A DNA stretch of 35,710 nt, from assembly GCA_945904955.1 (NCBI GenBank), contig CAMDPO010000024.1:1-35710 (forward strand), in the 5' to 3' direction. Numbering within the stretch: the first letter of the stretch is position 1; each line of letters starts with the position of its first letter. The position numbers were made by a program, and so were the translations under genes. This DNA is from Rhizobium sp. Q54 (lineage in GTDB: Bacteria > Pseudomonadota > Alphaproteobacteria > UBA2966 > CAIVPW01). Positions 33,630 through 35,710 of this stretch are shown here, in pieces. The notes beneath the pieces were generated by a model. That model was given only the letters and a program-made list of their open reading frames with translations, was not told where the DNA came from and searched no databases.

Positions 33630-34265
33630 CTATTGCAGGCTGTTGCCGGGCATGACGGTGCTTGCCGCGTCAAGATCGAGCAGCGTGCGCAACACGCGCG
33701 CACGTTCCTCCAGGGTCTGCGCTTCGAGCAGCGCCTGCTTCTCGCGCGGCTCGAAGGGACACATCATCGCCAGCAGATTGACGAGCGCCGACACCGGCAA
33801 GTCCTCCAACGCCTTCCAGTCGGTGTCGAACGAGTGCGCGTTGAAGTACGAGCGCAGCGACGCGAGCAGAGCCTGGTCGTCGATGGTGTCGGTGACGTCC
33901 TCGATTAGGTCATCGCCGAAGCGATCCCACTGCACGTCGGCGCGGCGATAGCCGCGCTGCACTTGGAGCTCGGCGGCGATGGTGAACCGGCTCAATCCGG
34001 TGAGGGTGATGAAGCGGCGGCCGTCGGGTGCCTCGGTGTGCGCGGTGATGCGGCCGGCACAGCCGATCGTGTACAGCGTCGGCGGCTCGCGCTCGCTGCG
34101 CGGCTGCACCATGCCGATGAGCTTGTCGGCCTTCATGGCGTCGTCGACCATGGCGAGGTAGCGCGGCTCGAAGATGTGCAGCGGCAGGCTGCCGCGCGGC
34201 AAGAGCAGCGCGCCGGCAAGTGGAAACAGCGGCAGCGTGCGCACCACCGACAGGTTTTCGCTCAT
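33630..34265 (-). CDS. LON substrate-binding-domain protein
   Basis: 211 residues from the ATG at 34263-34265. It contains only the N-terminal domain of Lon protease (PUA-like): RTLPLFPLAGALLLPRGSLP, LHIFEPRYLAMVDDAM, GCAGRITAHTEAPDGR and a C-terminal helical part LVNLLAMMCPFEPREKQALL. It lacks the AAA and protease domains, which is usual for this stand-alone family. The substrate-binding fold suggests protein or ligand recognition; no enzyme activity is known. It lies 55 bases after cnoX in the operon cnoX-LON-Trm112-DUF971. Confidence 0.92.
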   Translation of the reverse strand: MSENLSVVRTLPLFPLAGALLLPRGSLPLHIFEPRYLAMVDDAMKADKLIGMVQPRSEREPPTLYTIGCAGRITAHTEAPDGRRFITLTGLSRFTIAAELQVQRGYRRADVQWDRFGDDLIEDVTDTIDDQALLASLRSYFNAHSFDTDWKALEDLPVSALVNLLAMMCPFEPREKQALLEAQTLEERARVLRTLLDLDAASTVMPGNSLQ

Positions 34266-34320
34266 CGCGGCAGGCCGGATGGAAGGCAGCGCGACGCGCG
34301 TCGGTGCAGACACCGGGGCC

Positions 34321-35301
34321 TCACGCGAACAGGAGCGCGGACAGCCGGCGGCGGCCGGACATCGTGGCATCGTCCTTGGGACCGAAGGCCTCGAAGAACG
34401 TCAGCAGCTGCTTGCGCGCCGCGTCGTCGTTCCAGGCGCGGTTCTTGCGGATGATCTCGAGCAAGTGGTCGATGGCATCCTCGCGCCGGCCGGCAGCAGC
34501 CAGGGCGACGGCGAGGTCGAAGCGCGCCTGATGATCGGCGCCGTTGGCGGCGACCTTGGCCTCGAGCGCGGCGGTCTCGTCGGCCGGCTTGGCCTGGGCG
34601 GTGAGCTTGAGCGCGGCCTCGACCGCGCGTACGGCCGGGTCGGACGCCTTGTCCGGCGGCACCAGCTTCAGCATGTCGGCGGCGCGCTCGGGCTCGCCCG
34701 AGTCGAGATAGATCTGCGCGAGGCCAACCAGGGCGGTGACGTTGCCGGGATCGACCTTGGCGATCTCGACGTAGATGCCAGCGGCGGTGCCAAGGTCGCC
34801 GGCTTCGCGTGCCGCTTGGGCCTCTGCGAGCAACTCCTCGATCGGGCCCGGGCCGAGATCGCCGGTGAGGCCTTCGACGAAGGCTTTGACTTGGCTTTCG
34901 GGCAGCGCGCCGACAAAGCCGTCGATGGGCTGGCCGTCCTTGAAGGCGTAGACCGCCGGGATCGATTGGACGCGCAGCTGGCGCGACAGCTGCGGATTCT
35001 CGTCGACGTTGACCTTGACCAGCTTGACCGCACCGCGCGCTGCAAGCACCGCCTTCTCGATGATCGGGCCCAGCGTCTTGCACGGACCGCACCAGGGCGC
35101 CCACAGGTCGATGATGACCGGCACCTCGCGCGAGGCATTGATGACGTCCTCGACGAAGCTCGCGTCGGTGCCGTCCTTGATCAGGCCATCGCCCGAGGAC
35201 ATTGGCGCAGGCGCCGGCGTAGCCGCACCGGCTGGAGCGGTGCCGGCAGCGGCACCCGTGGCGGCGGCAGGATTGCCTCGCAGATTCATAAGGTCGGCCA
35301 T
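34321..35301 (-). CDS. cnoX: CnoX/YbbN-like thioredoxin-TPR protein
   Basis: 326 residues from the ATG at 35299-35301 (GAGAGA upstream). An Ala/Pro-rich start (1-35) precedes a thioredoxin domain (about 40-150) with the site WAPWCGPCK (Cys71, Cys74), and then TPR helices (about 165-320, including GNVTALVGLAQIYLDSGEPERA). E. coli CnoX is a chaperone-thioredoxin that protects proteins from hypochlorite and passes them to GroEL, but it lacks the CxxC. Here the canonical pair is present, as in Caulobacter, so it may also be a disulfide reductase. First gene of the operon. Confidence 0.92.
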   Translation of the reverse strand: MADLMNLRGNPAAATGAAAGTAPAGAATPAPAPMSSGDGLIKDGTDASFVEDVINASREVPVIIDLWAPWCGPCKTLGPIIEKAVLAARGAVKLVKVNVDENPQLSRQLRVQSIPAVYAFKDGQPIDGFVGALPESQVKAFVEGLTGDLGPGPIEELLAEAQAAREAGDLGTAAGIYVEIAKVDPGNVTALVGLAQIYLDSGEPERAADMLKLVPPDKASDPAVRAVEAALKLTAQAKPADETAALEAKVAANGADHQARFDLAVALAAAGRREDAIDHLLEIIRKNRAWNDDAARKQLLTFFEAFGPKDDATMSGRRRLSALLFA

Positions 35302-35467
35302 CAATGTCTCTCTATGGGGTCCGACCCTAACATGGGGCCGCCGCACGCTGCCATCAACCAACCCCCGCGGCCAAGCTGGGCACCGGCCTCGCAAACCGGC
35401 CGACGCCGCCGGATTGGCAAGTCTTTGGTCGCTCGCACGACGAAAACGCCTCCGGCGTGGGCCGGCC

Positions 35468-35495
35468 TTGCAAAGGGGGTCGAGGTCAGTATGAT
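35468..35495 (+). promoter_or_regulatory. Candidate promoter of tRNA-Gly
   Basis: TTGCAA (35468-35473) and TATGAT (35490-35495) are separated by 16 bases, and the tRNA begins 41 bases later. Both hexamers are close to consensus in GC-rich surroundings. Confidence 0.6.
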
Positions 35496-35535
35496 CCGGC
35501 CTTCGGCGCAGGCCATACAGCCTGCGCCCTGGGGC

Positions 35536-35610
35536 GCGGGAGTAGCTCAGGGGTAGAGCACAACCTTGCCAAGGTTGGGGTCGAGGGTTCGAATCCCTTC
35601 TCCCGCTCCA
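35536..35610 (+). tRNA. tRNA-Gly (anticodon GCC)
   Basis: A complete cloverleaf. Acceptor GCGGGAG (35536-35542) pairs with CTCCCGC (35600-35606), the discriminator is T and CCA is encoded at 35608-35610. The D arm has AGCTCAGGGGTAGAGC, the anticodon stem CAACC/GGTTG encloses TTGCCAA, and the T arm carries GGGTTCGAATCCC. GCC reads GGC and GGT. A T-run (GATTTTTCC) follows the CCA and may help end transcription. Confidence 0.97.
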
Positions 35611-35710
35611 GATTTTTCCGCGAATTCAATGGCTTGCGTTTCGACCGCGCACGGAGCCGCGGGAGAGCGCGGCATCTGCGCGGCGTGCGTTGGCGTTGTT
35701 CTGATGGACG

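Overview
The window is very GC-rich, gene-dense DNA from an alphaproteobacterium, most plausibly a Rhodospirillales-like or related lineage. The evidence is the arrangement hemY-like / mitofilin-like / hemD / hemC facing tsaD / gpsA, the cnoX / LON-domain / Trm112 / DUF971 operon, the glnK-amtB pair and the FtsK/LolA neighbourhood, all typical of that class. Most of it is housekeeping chromosome. Mobile or decayed material is limited to the first 143 bases (3' end of an IS5-type element), a SET-domain remnant near 3 kb and a receiver-domain remnant near 32.7 kb.

Layout. 1-6000: accessory-looking stretch with the IS end, a Sel1-repeat protein, a 25-residue PqqA-type peptide gene with its own terminator and a hairpin-rich leader, a membrane protein of unknown function, a 33-residue membrane peptide, a zinc-motif methyltransferase, the SET remnant, a PadR regulator with its membrane-protein partner and a tandem 17-bp operator-like repeat, a second Sel1 protein and tRNA-Thr(CGT). 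6000-13700: heme operon on the minus strand (hemC, hemD, mitofilin-like, HemY-like), divergent over 38 bp from tsaD-gpsA-YciI-EVE-Rieske on the plus strand, the plus genes overlapping or nearly touching. 13700-23600: creatininase-family hydrolase, acetyl-CoA synthetase, TetR regulator, a secreted-type nuclease behind an SOS-box-like site, rsmB, rpe, a heparinase II/III-family protein, three uncharacterised proteins and lolA. 23600-31140: minus-strand ftsK, a DapC-like aminotransferase, a 292-bp gap holding a consensus promoter and a structured RNA candidate, a YbaL-type antiporter, then glnK-amtB with a strong terminator. 31338-35710: ubiH-family hydroxylase (plus), receiver remnant, the DUF971 / Trm112 / LON / CnoX operon (minus), and tRNA-Gly(GCC) with its promoter. 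The last 100 bases after the tRNA hold only a short T-run; I see no gene there.

How the genes work together. The heme block makes uroporphyrinogen III from porphobilinogen (HemC, HemD). GlnK and AmtB form the nitrogen-sensing ammonium uptake pair. Acs activates acetate. LolA moves lipoproteins to the outer membrane and FtsK segregates chromosomes at division. CnoX and the LON-domain protein look like protein quality-control partners.

No complete new multi-gene system is evident. The best leads are the isolated pqqA-type gene with its structured leader, the minus-strand RNA candidate at 27423-27608, the SOS-like box in front of the nuclease, and the uncharacterised proteins between 21.4 and 23.0 kb.
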